A DNA stretch of 64,000 nt from Streptomyces sp. LX-29 (GCF_029541745.1 NZ_CP089746.1:4039559-4103558), one strand, 5' to 3'; counted from the stretch's first letter, positions 45,513 through 54,522 are shown. The notes: generated from the letters alone by a model not told the origin. Translations and numbers: made by a program.

Positions 45513-46163
45513 GTGGCCTGTGACCTCTGGCTGGTCCCCCTCGTGGATGTGCTGTGCCACAGCCCCGACAACCCCTTCGCCGAGGAGATCGCGGTCTACG
45601 ACCGGGCGCTGAGCGCCTCCGGGCTGCCGCCCGTGCCCGTCTTCGGCTATATGCCGGGGCTCTCCGGGGACGTCGCCCCGGTGGCGGGCTTCGACTACGA
45701 CGCGCTGCACTTCCTCCGCCGCGCCTACCTGCTCCAGCTGTGCGGGCTGGCGGTCACCCCGGTCGACGAACTGGGGGGCGACTACGAGCAGTTGCTGGAG
45801 ATGTTCGAGTCCACCGCCAAGCAGTCGCACCTGGTGTGGCACTACGACCACGCCGGCGCGTACGTCCCGGTGGACTTCGCGGCTCCACTCTCCTCGGACG
45901 AACTCCTGGAGGGCGGCGGCCCCCTGGGGTCCAGCCACGGTCTGCTGCGCGAACTCCACGCGGTCGCCCCGGCGCTCGGCATCGACCCCGGCAACCCGCC
46001 GGCGGCCCCGGCACCCCCGCCGCGTCCCACCAGCCTGGAGGAGCCGGCGGCACCGATCTCCTACGACGCCGGGCCCTTCGCGCGGGAGCGGCACGTATGG
46101 CTCGGGCTGCACGCGGCGGCCACCCGCAGCCTGGGGCAGGGCTCGATGATCGTCTTCAGCTGA
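45513..46163 (+). CDS. Conserved hypothetical protein
   Basis: 216 residues, function not recognised. It reads as a well-folded soluble protein: ACDLWLVPLVDVLCHSPDN, FGYMPGLSGDVAPVAGFDYDALHFLRRAYLLQLCGL, QSHLVWHYDHAGAYVPVDF, then a Pro-rich linker and RHVWLGLHAAATRSLGQGSMIVFS. Many Trp, His and Tyr suggest a ligand- or metal-binding protein. I chose the GTG at 45513, where ordered sequence starts; a GTG at 45429 would add 28 Asp/Ala/Asn-rich residues. The upstream 234 bases hold TACGCT near 45376 but no gene. Confidence 0.75.
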   Translation: MACDLWLVPLVDVLCHSPDNPFAEEIAVYDRALSASGLPPVPVFGYMPGLSGDVAPVAGFDYDALHFLRRAYLLQLCGLAVTPVDELGGDYEQLLEMFESTAKQSHLVWHYDHAGAYVPVDFAAPLSSDELLEGGGPLGSSHGLLRELHAVAPALGIDPGNPPAAPAPPPRPTSLEEPAAPISYDAGPFARERHVWLGLHAAATRSLGQGSMIVFS

Positions 46164-46331
46164 GCGGTCGCCCCGCTCGCTTCGGCCGCCTCGGTCGTCC
46201 CGGTCGGCTCGGTGGGTCCGGTCGGCTTGGTGGGTCCGGTCGGCTCGGTGAGCCTGGTCGGCTCGGCGGGACTGGTCGGCCGGCCCGGCAGCCGTGCGCG
46301 GGCCGGGTGCGCGCGCTCTTCGCGGGACGGG

Positions 46332-47060
46332 TCAGCGGGGCGACTCCGGGGGGCGCTGCCGCGGCATGTTCGGACGGGTGGCCGGCGGCATCGGGAAGCG
46401 GTTCGAGGGCGGCGGGCTGTCCGGCCGCGCGCTCCAGGCCAGGGACTGGGTGAACAGCGGCGCCGAGCCGGAGCGGAACTCCACCATCCAGTCCGCGGTC
46501 TCGGTGCGGACCAGCTCCGAGACATCCTCGCTGAACCGCCGCAGCACGGTCAGACAGCGCTCCGCCGCCTCGCTCGCGGTGCCCTCGGCCGGGCCGAGCA
46601 CCTCCCGCACGCTCTCCGACGCCCAGTCGAACTGCAGCGCCTCCAGCCGTCGGTGCACCGCCTGGGCGGTGGCCACATCGCGCATCCAGCCCGCGGTCAG
46701 CCCGAAGCAGCGGTCGGCCGCCACGCAGGCGACCGCGAACAGCAGCGCCAGATAGCCCCAGGCGGCGCCGCCGTCCAGCAGCCCGTTGAGATCCAGCAGC
46801 GGCAGCGACGCCCCGACCACCGCGCCCACCGTGGCCCCGATCCGCAGCGCGTGCGCGGTGCGCCGCTTCCAGACCCGGTCGGCGAGATACCAGTCGGCCA
46901 CCCGCAGCGCGCCGCTCTCCACCCACCGGTAGAGCTCGTCGAGCCGTTCCGCGGGCTCGCCCCAGTCGCCGTGCGGGAAGGGCCGACCCAGCAGGTCGCC
47001 CTGTTTGCCCCCGCGCCCCTGCCGAGGGGGCCCCTCGGGCTGCATCTCCGGCTGACTCAC
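46332..47060 (-). CDS. SLATT-domain protein (two-helix membrane effector family)
   Basis: 242 residues. A Gly/Pro-rich N-terminus leads to LDELYRWVESGALRVADWYLADRVWKRRTAHALRIGATVGAV and two membrane helices (about 72-90 and 100-120: GAVVGASLPLLDL, WGYLALLFAVACVAADR). A cytosolic helical part (QAVHRRLEALQFDW, RCLTVLRRFSEDVSELV) and a Pro/Arg-rich tail follow. This layout is that of SLATT domains, predicted pore-forming effectors of nucleotide-signalled conflict systems. No CD-NTase, SMODS or SLOG gene is near. The GTG start has AGGGAG 9 bases upstream. Divergent from purD. Confidence 0.8.
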   Translation of the reverse strand: MSQPEMQPEGPPRQGRGGKQGDLLGRPFPHGDWGEPAERLDELYRWVESGALRVADWYLADRVWKRRTAHALRIGATVGAVVGASLPLLDLNGLLDGGAAWGYLALLFAVACVAADRCFGLTAGWMRDVATAQAVHRRLEALQFDWASESVREVLGPAEGTASEAAERCLTVLRRFSEDVSELVRTETADWMVEFRSGSAPLFTQSLAWSARPDSPPPSNRFPMPPATRPNMPRQRPPESPR

Positions 47061-47304
47061 CCGTGCACTCCCTGCTGCGGCTGCATGTCTCTCTAAGAAC
47101 GCGCAGCCTCCATTCCTACCGCCGAACGGTTGGCCTCGCGGACAAGATCGCGAGAATTCCGCTCGTACGTGGCGGTGGTCGGGTATAGGCGCGTCCTTGA
47201 CCTCACCCGAAAGAGTGTGCCCGGTCGTCTTCGCGCCGCCGCGCCGACCCCGCGGGGGGCGCCCGCGCGGAGCGCCGCCACCGAGAGGCAATAGGGTGCC
47301 TACC

Positions 47305-48561
47305 GTGAAGGTCCTCGTCATCGGCGGCGGCGCCCGCGAACACGCCCTGTGCCGCGCCCTCTCGCTCGACCCCGACGTCACCGCGCTGCACTGCGCCCCC
47401 GGCAACGCAGGCATCGCCGAGCTGGCCACGCTGCACGCGGTGGACGCGCTCGACGGCGCGGCCGTCGCCGACCTGGCCGCCGCCCTGGAGGCGGACCTGG
47501 TGGTCATCGGCCCCGAGGCGCCGCTGGTCGCCGGCGTCTCCGACGTGCTGCGGGAGCGCGGGATCCCCGCCTTCGGCCCGTCCGCGCAGGCCGCCCAGCT
47601 GGAGGGGTCCAAGGCGTTCGCCAAGGACGTGATGGCCTCCGCCGGCGTTCCCACCGCGCGCGCCTACGTCTGCACCACCCCCGAGGAGATCGACGAGGCC
47701 CTGGACGCCTTCGGCGCGCCGTACGTCGTCAAGGACGACGGTCTCGCCGCCGGCAAGGGCGTGGTCGTGACCTCCGACGTCGAGGCGGCCCGGGCGCACG
47801 CCCTGGCCTGCGAGCGGGTCGTCATCGAGGAGTTCCTGGACGGCCCCGAGGTCTCGCTGTTCGCGATCACCGACGGTGAGACGGTGCTGCCGCTCCAGCC
47901 CGCGCAGGACTTCAAGCGCGCCTACGACGCCGACGAGGGCCCGAACACCGGTGGCATGGGGGCCTACTCCCCGCTGCCGTGGGCGGACCCGCGGCTGGTC
48001 GACGAGGTCATGGAGACCGTGCTCCAGCCCACCGTCGACGAGTTGCGCCGGCGCGGCACGCCCTTCTCCGGGCTGCTGTACGCGGGGCTCGCGATCACCT
48101 CGCGCGGGGTGCGGGTGATCGAGTTCAACGCGCGCTTCGGGGACCCGGAGACCCAGGTGGTCCTGGCCCGTCTGAAGACGCCGATCGCCGGCGTGCTGCT
48201 GAACGCGGCCACCGGCCGGCTGGACACGCAGCCGCCGCTGCGCTGGCACGAGGACGCGGCCGTCACCGTGGTCATCGCCTCCCACAACTACCCCGACACC
48301 CCGCGCACCGGCGACCCGATCGACGGCCTGGCGGAGGTCGCCGAGCAGGACGCCCCGACGGCGTACGTGCTGCACGCGGGCACCAGGCGGGACGCCGAGT
48401 CCGGCGAGGTGGTCAGCGCGGGCGGCCGGGTGCTCTCCGTCACCGCGACCGGCGCCGACCTGGCGACGGCGCGCGAGCGCGTCTACCGCGCGGTCGCGCG
48501 CATCACCCTGGAGGGCTCGCACCACCGCTCGGACATCGCCGAGAAGGCGGCCTCCGCCTAG
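47305..48561 (+). CDS. purD: Phosphoribosylamine-glycine ligase (GAR synthetase)
   Basis: ATP-grasp enzyme; step 2 of purine synthesis, joining glycine to phosphoribosylamine. 418 residues. N-terminus KVLVIGGGAREHALCRAL. PSAQAAQLEGSKAFAKDVM and VVKDDGLAAGKGVVV are ATP-grasp contacts. RAYDADEGPNTGGMGAYSP is the PurD signature. VIEFNARFGDPETQ carries the metal-binding Glu/Asn. TAGGGT stands 7 bases before the GTG, so the message is leaderless and the start firm. Divergent from the SLATT gene with a 244-base gap that also has CTCGCG-N8-CGCGAG (47135-47154). Confidence 0.97.
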   Translation: MKVLVIGGGAREHALCRALSLDPDVTALHCAPGNAGIAELATLHAVDALDGAAVADLAAALEADLVVIGPEAPLVAGVSDVLRERGIPAFGPSAQAAQLEGSKAFAKDVMASAGVPTARAYVCTTPEEIDEALDAFGAPYVVKDDGLAAGKGVVVTSDVEAARAHALACERVVIEEFLDGPEVSLFAITDGETVLPLQPAQDFKRAYDADEGPNTGGMGAYSPLPWADPRLVDEVMETVLQPTVDELRRRGTPFSGLLYAGLAITSRGVRVIEFNARFGDPETQVVLARLKTPIAGVLLNAATGRLDTQPPLRWHEDAAVTVVIASHNYPDTPRTGDPIDGLAEVAEQDAPTAYVLHAGTRRDAESGEVVSAGGRVLSVTATGADLATARERVYRAVARITLEGSHHRSDIAEKAASA

Positions 48562-49146
48562 CCGGCGCCCCTTTTCCAGGGCCCGGTTCGCCTCCGGGCG
48601 CTGTGAGCGGCTGTCGCGCGCTCTTCGGGTCACTCCCCGGTGTGTGCGGGCGGGGTCGGAGTGCGTGCGCGGCCGCGAGGGCGGGCGATGCGCGCGCTCC
48701 AGTGCGCATCCGCGCGGGGGCGGCCGCGGTACGCGTGGCGGCAACGGTCCGCGTGGCGGCCGCGGTACCCGGGACGCGCCAGCGGCTGGTCGCGTCCGCC
48801 AGTTCCCCGTGGCCCCTCGAAGGCCCGCCACCGACTGGAATCGGACGAAGTCAGTCCGGTTTTCGTCCGGGCGGTGTTCGTTCGTGATCACTTTCGGCGG
48901 GCTTTCGTGCGCGAAAGCCCAGATGGTTGCCTCACTCTGCCCAAGGCCATTCCATCGAGTGACCGCTACCCCATCCTGCTGACGCACGCGCGGGCCCCAA
49001 CTAGGGTGCCGCTCAGGAGCGCTGCGGCAAGTGGCCCACCGGCATTGCGGTGTCGGTGTCCGGTGTGACAGTGGGGGAGTAAGAGCAACGCCGCCGGCGT
49101 CCGCTGGTTTCACTCATCGGCAGGGCAGTAGGGGGTGATCAGACTC
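48562..49146 (+). other. 585-base intergenic region, no gene seen
   Basis: The first 270 bases are GC-rich without recognisable signals. From about 48830 the sequence is more mixed. It holds a 9-bp-stem hairpin (48899-48920: GGGCTTTCG-TGCG-CGAAAGCCC) and a promoter-like pair CTGACG (48979-48984), 17 bases, TAGGGT (49002-49007). This gives a leader of about 130 bases before the next gene. The leader has short GC hairpins, but I recognise no riboswitch. Confidence 0.55.
48979..49007 (+). promoter_or_regulatory. Candidate promoter for the M48-like gene
   Basis: CTGACG-N17-TAGGGT fits a Streptomyces housekeeping promoter (TTGACN-N17-TANNNT). It precedes the next gene by about 140 bases. Confidence 0.5.
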
Positions 49147-51399
49147 GTGACAGGTCCGGAAGCAGGTGCTCAGGCAGCGCGCGTCCGCGCACTCGCGGTG
49201 TTGCGCATTCGAAGCACCGCGCTGGCGGTCGCGCTCCTGCCGGCCGCCGCGGCCGTGGTGCTGCTGGTCGGGGGCGCCACCGGGCGGATCGGCGGCTCGG
49301 ACGGGGGCGGCTGGACCGCCCTGCGCTGGGTGGCCGTGGTCGGGGCCGTGGTGGCCCTGCTGCTGGCGGCCGGTGTCGCCGCGGTGGTCGTGCGGGCCAG
49401 ACCCGCGCTCTCCCCGACCGTGCCCATCCCCGAGGCGATGGCCCCGGACCTCTACCGCCTGGTGCGCGACCTCGCCGACCGGCTGGACGTCCCCCCGCCC
49501 TCCGCCATAGCCCTCACCCCCGACTGCGACAGCTGGCTGGAGGACCGCACCCATCCGGCGCACGGGGCGTCCGCCGCCGAGGCGCCGCCGGCCGACGGGC
49601 CCGCCGCCCTCGCCGGGGCGGCGGCATGGCCCGACGCGGCGACGCGGCTCAGACGGCAGATGGAGGGCGGTCCGGCGGACTCCGGGGGGCTCGGCCGGGC
49701 CCGCCGGGTGCCGCGGCCCCCGGTGCTGGTGATCGGCTCGCCCTTCCTGTGGTGGATGCGGGTCGCCGAGCTGAGGGCGATCCTCGCCCCGGTGGTGGCG
49801 GGCACCGGCCCCTCCGTGCACCCCGATATAGCCGCCGCCCGTCGCTTCGTGCGCGGCCTGGACGCGGCGGTGGCCGTGGCCGGCCGTTCCGCCGTGGCCG
49901 CGCCGGGCACCCGCCGGTCGGGCGCCCGGCGCTCGAGCGCCGCGGCAGCGGCCCTCTCCGTCGTCTTCGACCACTCCGTGCGCCGCCCCGCGCTGGCGTT
50001 CGTCGGCTGGGTCGCCCGGCTGCTGCTGCGCGGCTGCCGGGACCATGCGGCCGAGATGGAGCGCGGCGTCGCGGCCGCCGCCTCCGAGCGCGCCCAGACC
50101 GTCGACTACGGGCTGCGGATCGTCGCCCAGGAGCAGGTCGGCCTCGCCTACGCCGGCTGGGACCGGCTGCTGACCCGGGTGGCGCTGCCCGCCTGGCGGA
50201 TGGGCCGCTGGCCGTCCCGGCTGGACGCCGGCGTCGTCGCCGCCCTCACCGAGCTCTCCCGCCGCGACCGGCTGGCCGAGGGTTTCGCCTCCCGCCTCGG
50301 AGAGCGGCCGGCCTGCGATCTGCTGGAGGAGCCGGGGCTCATCGACGAGGCGACATCACTCCTGGCCGCCCGGCTCTTCCACGGCGGGCCGGCCGAGCCG
50401 AGACCCGACTGGTCGCCCATCGACTGGGACCGGTATCCGGAGGAGGTCGTGGACCGCAAGTGGCGGCTGGAGTCCGCCCGGCTGCAGCGGGTCCTGGACG
50501 ACCTCCCGCCGCCCGACGCCGTGCGTCCGGGCGCGGCACGCCCCGTCGGGCCCACCCTGGCCCATGTCATCGACCGGCTCACCGAGGGCGACGACGCCGG
50601 CGGGGCGGGCGAGATGCTGGCCGCGCGGCTCAGCGGCGAGCTGGCCCGTGAGGAGGCCGCCGAGCGGTCGGCACGCCGGGCGGCGGCCATGGTGGCCGCG
50701 CTGGGCGGTGAGAGGGACACGGCAGGGCCCGGAGCGGGGCCCTCGGGGCCCGCCGGGACCTCGACCGAGCGTCGGGAGACACCCGGTTCGACCGGGCCGA
50801 CCGGGGCCGCTTCCGAGCGTCGGGAGGAGCCCGGGTCCGCCGGTGGCCCGCAAGGGCCCGCCCCGGTGGCCGCCACCCCCTCTGTCGCGTCCGCCGTGGC
50901 CGCGGTGGCCTCCGGGACCGGCGGCGCGTCCGGCGCCGCCACGGCCGTCGGAACGGATCTCCGGGCGACGGCTCATCGTGCCGGGGTCGGTGGCGCCGCC
51001 GTCGCCGCCGCGGCCGCGGGGCCGGCCGGAGCCACCGCCGTCTCGGCGGTCCCCGGCGGCTCCGACGACCCGGGCCCGCTGGCCGCCTCCGGCGGCTCGG
51101 GCACCGATCCGTGGATCGACGGATTCGTCCCCCTGTTCCCGCTCCAGCCGCCCCGCACCGATCGCGAGCTGCTCGCCGACCATGTCACCGCGATGGTCTG
51201 CTGCACCGCCGTGGACAGCGCCGGCGCGGCCCCCGGCCTGGACTGGCTCGACGGGCCGGCGCTGCTGGTCGGCGGCCGTCGGGTCGGGGACCTCACCCTG
51301 CCCGTGCTGAGCCTGGTGGAGGACGGCGACGCCGAGCCGCTGCGTGCCTGGCTGGGCGAGCACGGTGTGCGCCCGGACAAGCCCGTCCGCCTGGTGTGA
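49147..51399 (+). CDS. Membrane protein with M48-like fold lacking the zinc motif
   Basis: 750 residues. Two membrane helices (about 25-45 and 60-85) are followed by a region with the M48 peptidase pattern: PEAMAPDLYRLVRDLADRLDVPPP, then PVLVIGSPFLWWMRVAELRAILAPVVAGTG. In active M48 enzymes the last part reads like LRAVLAHELGH; here H, E and H are P, V and G. The third-ligand segment reads DHAAEMERGVAAA. The C-terminal half is helical, then Gly/Pro/Ser-rich, then an ordered end (TDPWIDGFVPLFPLQPP). GTG at 49147 has GGGGGTG upstream; GTG at 49135 is the alternative. Probably a pseudopeptidase with scaffold or regulatory role. Confidence 0.75.
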   Translation: MTGPEAGAQAARVRALAVLRIRSTALAVALLPAAAAVVLLVGGATGRIGGSDGGGWTALRWVAVVGAVVALLLAAGVAAVVVRARPALSPTVPIPEAMAPDLYRLVRDLADRLDVPPPSAIALTPDCDSWLEDRTHPAHGASAAEAPPADGPAALAGAAAWPDAATRLRRQMEGGPADSGGLGRARRVPRPPVLVIGSPFLWWMRVAELRAILAPVVAGTGPSVHPDIAAARRFVRGLDAAVAVAGRSAVAAPGTRRSGARRSSAAAAALSVVFDHSVRRPALAFVGWVARLLLRGCRDHAAEMERGVAAAASERAQTVDYGLRIVAQEQVGLAYAGWDRLLTRVALPAWRMGRWPSRLDAGVVAALTELSRRDRLAEGFASRLGERPACDLLEEPGLIDEATSLLAARLFHGGPAEPRPDWSPIDWDRYPEEVVDRKWRLESARLQRVLDDLPPPDAVRPGAARPVGPTLAHVIDRLTEGDDAGGAGEMLAARLSGELAREEAAERSARRAAAMVAALGGERDTAGPGAGPSGPAGTSTERRETPGSTGPTGAASERREEPGSAGGPQGPAPVAATPSVASAVAAVASGTGGASGAATAVGTDLRATAHRAGVGGAAVAAAAAGPAGATAVSAVPGGSDDPGPLAASGGSGTDPWIDGFVPLFPLQPPRTDRELLADHVTAMVCCTAVDSAGAAPGLDWLDGPALLVGGRRVGDLTLPVLSLVEDGDAEPLRAWLGEHGVRPDKPVRLV

Positions 51400-51520
51400 C
51401 CCGCCCGCGCGGAGGGTGACACGCGGGCCGGCCGATCGAGGTGACGCCGGGCGGCGTCGCTCCGCCCCGGCCGCGTCACCCTGGCGCGATCAGAGACCTC
51501 GGTAGTCGGTTCGCCCTCGC

Positions 51521-51566
51521 CTCGGCCGGCGCCCGCGATCACGCTCGGCCGGTGTCCGCGATCACG
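51521..51566. repeat. 23-bp tandem repeat in an intergenic gap
   Basis: Two adjacent copies (51521-51543, 51544-51566) starting CTCGGCCGG and ending CCGCGATCACG, with two C-to-T changes. They lie in the 351-base gap 51400-51750, which otherwise shows no gene; AT-richer sequence near 51620-51690 may hold the promoter of the next gene. Confidence 0.8.
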
Positions 51567-51750
51567 CTCGGTCCCGTCCGGGAAAGTTCGGTCTCGCCAA
51601 TTCGCGACGATCAGTGACGGAGTGGGTGCGTTATGTGATGTGCTGTAGCCAAACGCTGTCACTCGGCCCCGTAAGGGCGGACCTACAGAACAGTGAGCGA
51701 GGCAGCAGGACAGCAGCCAGCCGTCGGGGGAGGCAGGGAGGGGAGCGAGC

Positions 51751-53334
51751 ATGGGCACGGAGCAGATCCGGCGCTGGGAGTCAGGAGCACTCGCACATGC
51801 GGTCAACGACCCTTTCGGTCAGGGACCGCTGCCCTGGCTGCGGGGAAGTGAGAGCTATTTCGACGACACCGGCCACATGGTGCCGTGGTACGTGGACCAC
51901 GGCACCGCGGCCGGTGCGGGGACTCACGAAGTCTCCGGGGCCGGCGGGCGGCTCCCCGACGCCCGGCCGGCGGCCGGCGCGCGGGCGGGCGGTCCGTCCG
52001 GCGCCCGCCTCGGCGCCCGCGCGGGCCGCGCCACCAGCCAGCGCTCCTCCGGCCCCCGCACGGCCGACGACGTGCACCGTCAGATCAAGGGGTTCACCTC
52101 CACCCCGGCCGCCGCCCCCGGCGAGGCCATCGACTTCCGGATCACGGTCGACCCGCCACAGCAGTTCGGCGTGGACGTCTATCGCATCGGTCACTACGGC
52201 GGCGACGGCGCCGCGAAGATCACCACCAGTCCGCGGCTGTCGGGCATCGTCCAGCCGCCCCCGCTCACCGCCGACCGGACCGTCTCCTGTCACCACTGGT
52301 GGCTGTCCTGGCGGCTCCAGATCCCCACCTACTGGAAGCTGGGCGCGTATGTCGCCGTGCTGACCACGGCCGACGGCTACCGCAGCCACATCCCGTTCAC
52401 GGTCCGCGACCACCACCCCGCCGACCTGTTGCTGGTCCTCCCCGAGATCACCTGGCAGGCGTACAACCTCTACCCGGAGGACGGTCGCACCGGGGCCAGC
52501 CTCTACCACGCCTGGGACGAGCGGGGCCGGCTGCTGGGCGAGCAGGACGCGGCCGTCACCGTCTCCTTCGACCGCCCCTACGCGGGCGCCGGGCTGCCGT
52601 TGCACGTCGGCCATGCCTACGACTTCATCCGCTGGGCCGAGCGTTACGGCTACGACCTCGCCTACGCCGACACCCGCGATCTGCACGCGGGCCGGGTCGA
52701 TCCGACCCGCTACCGGGGCCTGATCTTCCCCGGGCACGACGAGTACTGGTCGATGTCGATGCGCCGCACCGTGGAGCTCGCCCGCGACACCGGCACCTCG
52801 CTGGTCTTCCTCTCCGCCAACACCATGTACTGGCAGGTCGAGCTGGCCCCCTCACCCGCCGGCCCGGACCGGCTGCTGACCTGCCGCAAGCGCCGAGGCC
52901 CCGGACGCTCGGCGCTGTGGCGCGAGACGGCGTCGCCGGAGCAGGAGCTGATCGGCATCCAGTACGCCGGCCGGGTACCGGAGCCGCACCCGCTGGTGGT
53001 GCGGAACGCCGACCACTGGCTCTGGGAGGCCACCGGCGCGCGGGACGGGGACGAGCTGCCCGGCCTGGTCGCGGGCGAGGCAGATCGTTACTTCCCGCGC
53101 ACCAGCCTGCCCGAGCACACCCGCCGCATCCTGCTGGCGCACTCCCCGTACACGGACGGCGAGGGCGCCACCCGGCACCAGGAGACCTCGCTGTACCGGG
53201 CCCCCAGCGGCGCCCTGGTCTTCGCCTCGGGCACCTTCGCCTGGTCACCGGCGCTGGACCGGCCGGGCCACGCCGACGTGCGCATCCAGCGCGCGACGGC
53301 CAATCTCCTCGACCGGATGTGCAAGCGCGACTGA
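51751..53334 (+). CDS. N,N-dimethylformamidase beta-subunit-like protein
   Basis: 527 residues resembling the large (beta) subunit C-terminal domain of N,N-dimethylformamidase. Typical stretches are FGVDVYRIGHYGGDGAAKI, DLLLVLPEITWQAYNLYPEDG, SLYHAWD, LIFPGHDEYWSMSMRRTVELARD (amidotransferase-like segment with the invariant HDEYWS), LVFLSANTMYWQ and SGTFAWSPALD near the end. No small-subunit gene is adjacent. Residues 50-110 are low-complexity Gly/Ala/Arg. GGAGGCAGGGAGGGGAG precedes the ATG. The substrate in a Streptomyces is unknown; formamide or glycan-related roles are open. It lies just before purC. Confidence 0.85.
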   Translation: MGTEQIRRWESGALAHAVNDPFGQGPLPWLRGSESYFDDTGHMVPWYVDHGTAAGAGTHEVSGAGGRLPDARPAAGARAGGPSGARLGARAGRATSQRSSGPRTADDVHRQIKGFTSTPAAAPGEAIDFRITVDPPQQFGVDVYRIGHYGGDGAAKITTSPRLSGIVQPPPLTADRTVSCHHWWLSWRLQIPTYWKLGAYVAVLTTADGYRSHIPFTVRDHHPADLLLVLPEITWQAYNLYPEDGRTGASLYHAWDERGRLLGEQDAAVTVSFDRPYAGAGLPLHVGHAYDFIRWAERYGYDLAYADTRDLHAGRVDPTRYRGLIFPGHDEYWSMSMRRTVELARDTGTSLVFLSANTMYWQVELAPSPAGPDRLLTCRKRRGPGRSALWRETASPEQELIGIQYAGRVPEPHPLVVRNADHWLWEATGARDGDELPGLVAGEADRYFPRTSLPEHTRRILLAHSPYTDGEGATRHQETSLYRAPSGALVFASGTFAWSPALDRPGHADVRIQRATANLLDRMCKRD

Positions 53335-53366
53335 CCCGCGTGGACCCGCCCGGACCGAACCGCCTC

Positions 53367-53385
53367 CCACCCGCATCGCGGGTGG
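53367..53385 (+). terminator. Short hairpin between the DMFase-like gene and purC
   Basis: CCACCCGC and GCGGGTGG pair over 8 bp with an ATC loop, 33 bases after the stop. Just downstream AATCGA-N9-TCGATT (53403-53423) lies before the purC ribosome site and might be an operator. Confidence 0.6.
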
Positions 53386-53438
53386 TCAGACGAGTGAGGG
53401 ACAATCGAGGGACTTGGTCGATTCGCACAGGAGGACCC

Positions 53439-54338
53439 GTGTCCGGATTCGTAGAGAAGCCCGAACCGGTAGAGGTGCCGGGCCTTGAGCACCTGCACAC
53501 CGGCAAGGTGCGCGACCTCTACCGGAACGAGAAGGGCGATCTCGTGATGGTCGCCAGCGACCGGATGTCGGCCTTCGACTGGGTGCTGCCCACCGAGATC
53601 CCCGACAAGGGCCGGGTCCTCACCCAGCTCTCCCTGTGGTGGTTCGACCAGCTCGCGGACCTGGTCCCGAACCATGTGCTGTCCACCGAGCTCCCCGAGG
53701 GTGCCCCGGCCGACTGGGCCGGCCGCACCCTGATCTGCCGTCCGCTGCGGATGGTGCCGGTCGAGTGCGTGGCGCGCGGCTATCTGACCGGCTCCGGGCT
53801 GCTCGAGTACCAGGAGGACCGCACGGTCTGCGGTCTGGCCCTGCCCGAGGGGCTGACCGACGGCTCCGAGCTGCCCCTGCCGATCTTCACCCCGGCCACC
53901 AAGGCCGCCGTCGGCGAGCACGACGAGAACGTCTCCTACGAGGACGTGGCGCACCGCGTCGGCGCCGAGACCGCCGCCCGGCTGCGCCAGGCCACCCTCG
54001 CGGTCTACGGGCGCGCCCGTGACACCGCGCGCGCCCGCGGCATCATCCTCGCGGACACCAAGTTCGAGTTCGGCTTCGACGGCGAGGAACTGGTGCTCGC
54101 CGACGAGGTGCTCACCCCGGACTCCTCCCGGTTCTGGCCCGCCGCCGAGTGGCAGCCCGGCCGCCCTCAGCCCTCCTTCGACAAGCAGTTCATCCGCGAC
54201 TGGCTCGTCTCCCCGGCGTCCGGCTGGGACCGCCACAGCGAGCTGCCGCCGCCCCCGCTCCCCGCGGAGGTCGTCGAGCAGACCCGCGCCAAGTACATCG
54301 AGGCGTACGAGCGCCTCACCGGACTCTCCTGGTCGTAA
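53439..54338 (+). CDS. purC: SAICAR synthetase
   Basis: Phosphoribosylaminoimidazole-succinocarboxamide synthase, step 7 of purine synthesis: joins aspartate to CAIR using ATP. 299 residues, the longer actinobacterial/yeast-like form. Marks are LHTGKVRDLYRNEKGDLVMVASDRMSAFD with the nucleotide-binding KVRDLY, VECVARGYLTGSG (signature), LPLPIFTPATKA, GIILADTKFEFGF and VLADEVLTPDSSRFW (Asp/Glu metal site). CAGGAGG lies about 6 bases before the GTG. No other pur gene is directly linked; the tRNA-Gly gene follows on the other strand. Confidence 0.97.
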   Translation: MSGFVEKPEPVEVPGLEHLHTGKVRDLYRNEKGDLVMVASDRMSAFDWVLPTEIPDKGRVLTQLSLWWFDQLADLVPNHVLSTELPEGAPADWAGRTLICRPLRMVPVECVARGYLTGSGLLEYQEDRTVCGLALPEGLTDGSELPLPIFTPATKAAVGEHDENVSYEDVAHRVGAETAARLRQATLAVYGRARDTARARGIILADTKFEFGFDGEELVLADEVLTPDSSRFWPAAEWQPGRPQPSFDKQFIRDWLVSPASGWDRHSELPPPPLPAEVVEQTRAKYIEAYERLTGLSWS

Positions 54339-54522
54339 CGCCGGTCGCAACGCCGGTCGCGACGTCGGTCGCGACGTCGGGTGGCCGGGCCGCCGCCCGG
54401 CCCTCCGCTCCGGCTCGCTCCTCCGCCCCCTCCACGGTGACCGACGTCACGACACAAGGGGGGCTGGGGGAGGGGCCGCGGGCGGAGAGGCGAGGTCCTC
54501 GATGGCCCCGTGAACGCACGAA

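Noticed and set aside
46332..48561. Complete SLATT-based anti-phage system
   Set aside because: No cyclase, SMODS, SLOG or sensor gene within the window; only the effector-like protein is seen.
48640..49068. Possible small genes in the purD downstream gap
   Set aside because: Arg/Pro/Ser-rich translations in two frames, no ribosome site, no conserved pattern.
49002..49146. Cyclic-di-AMP (ydaO) or other known riboswitch before the M48-like gene
   Set aside because: Some short GC hairpins are present, but I could not match the conserved core. A covariance-model search would decide.
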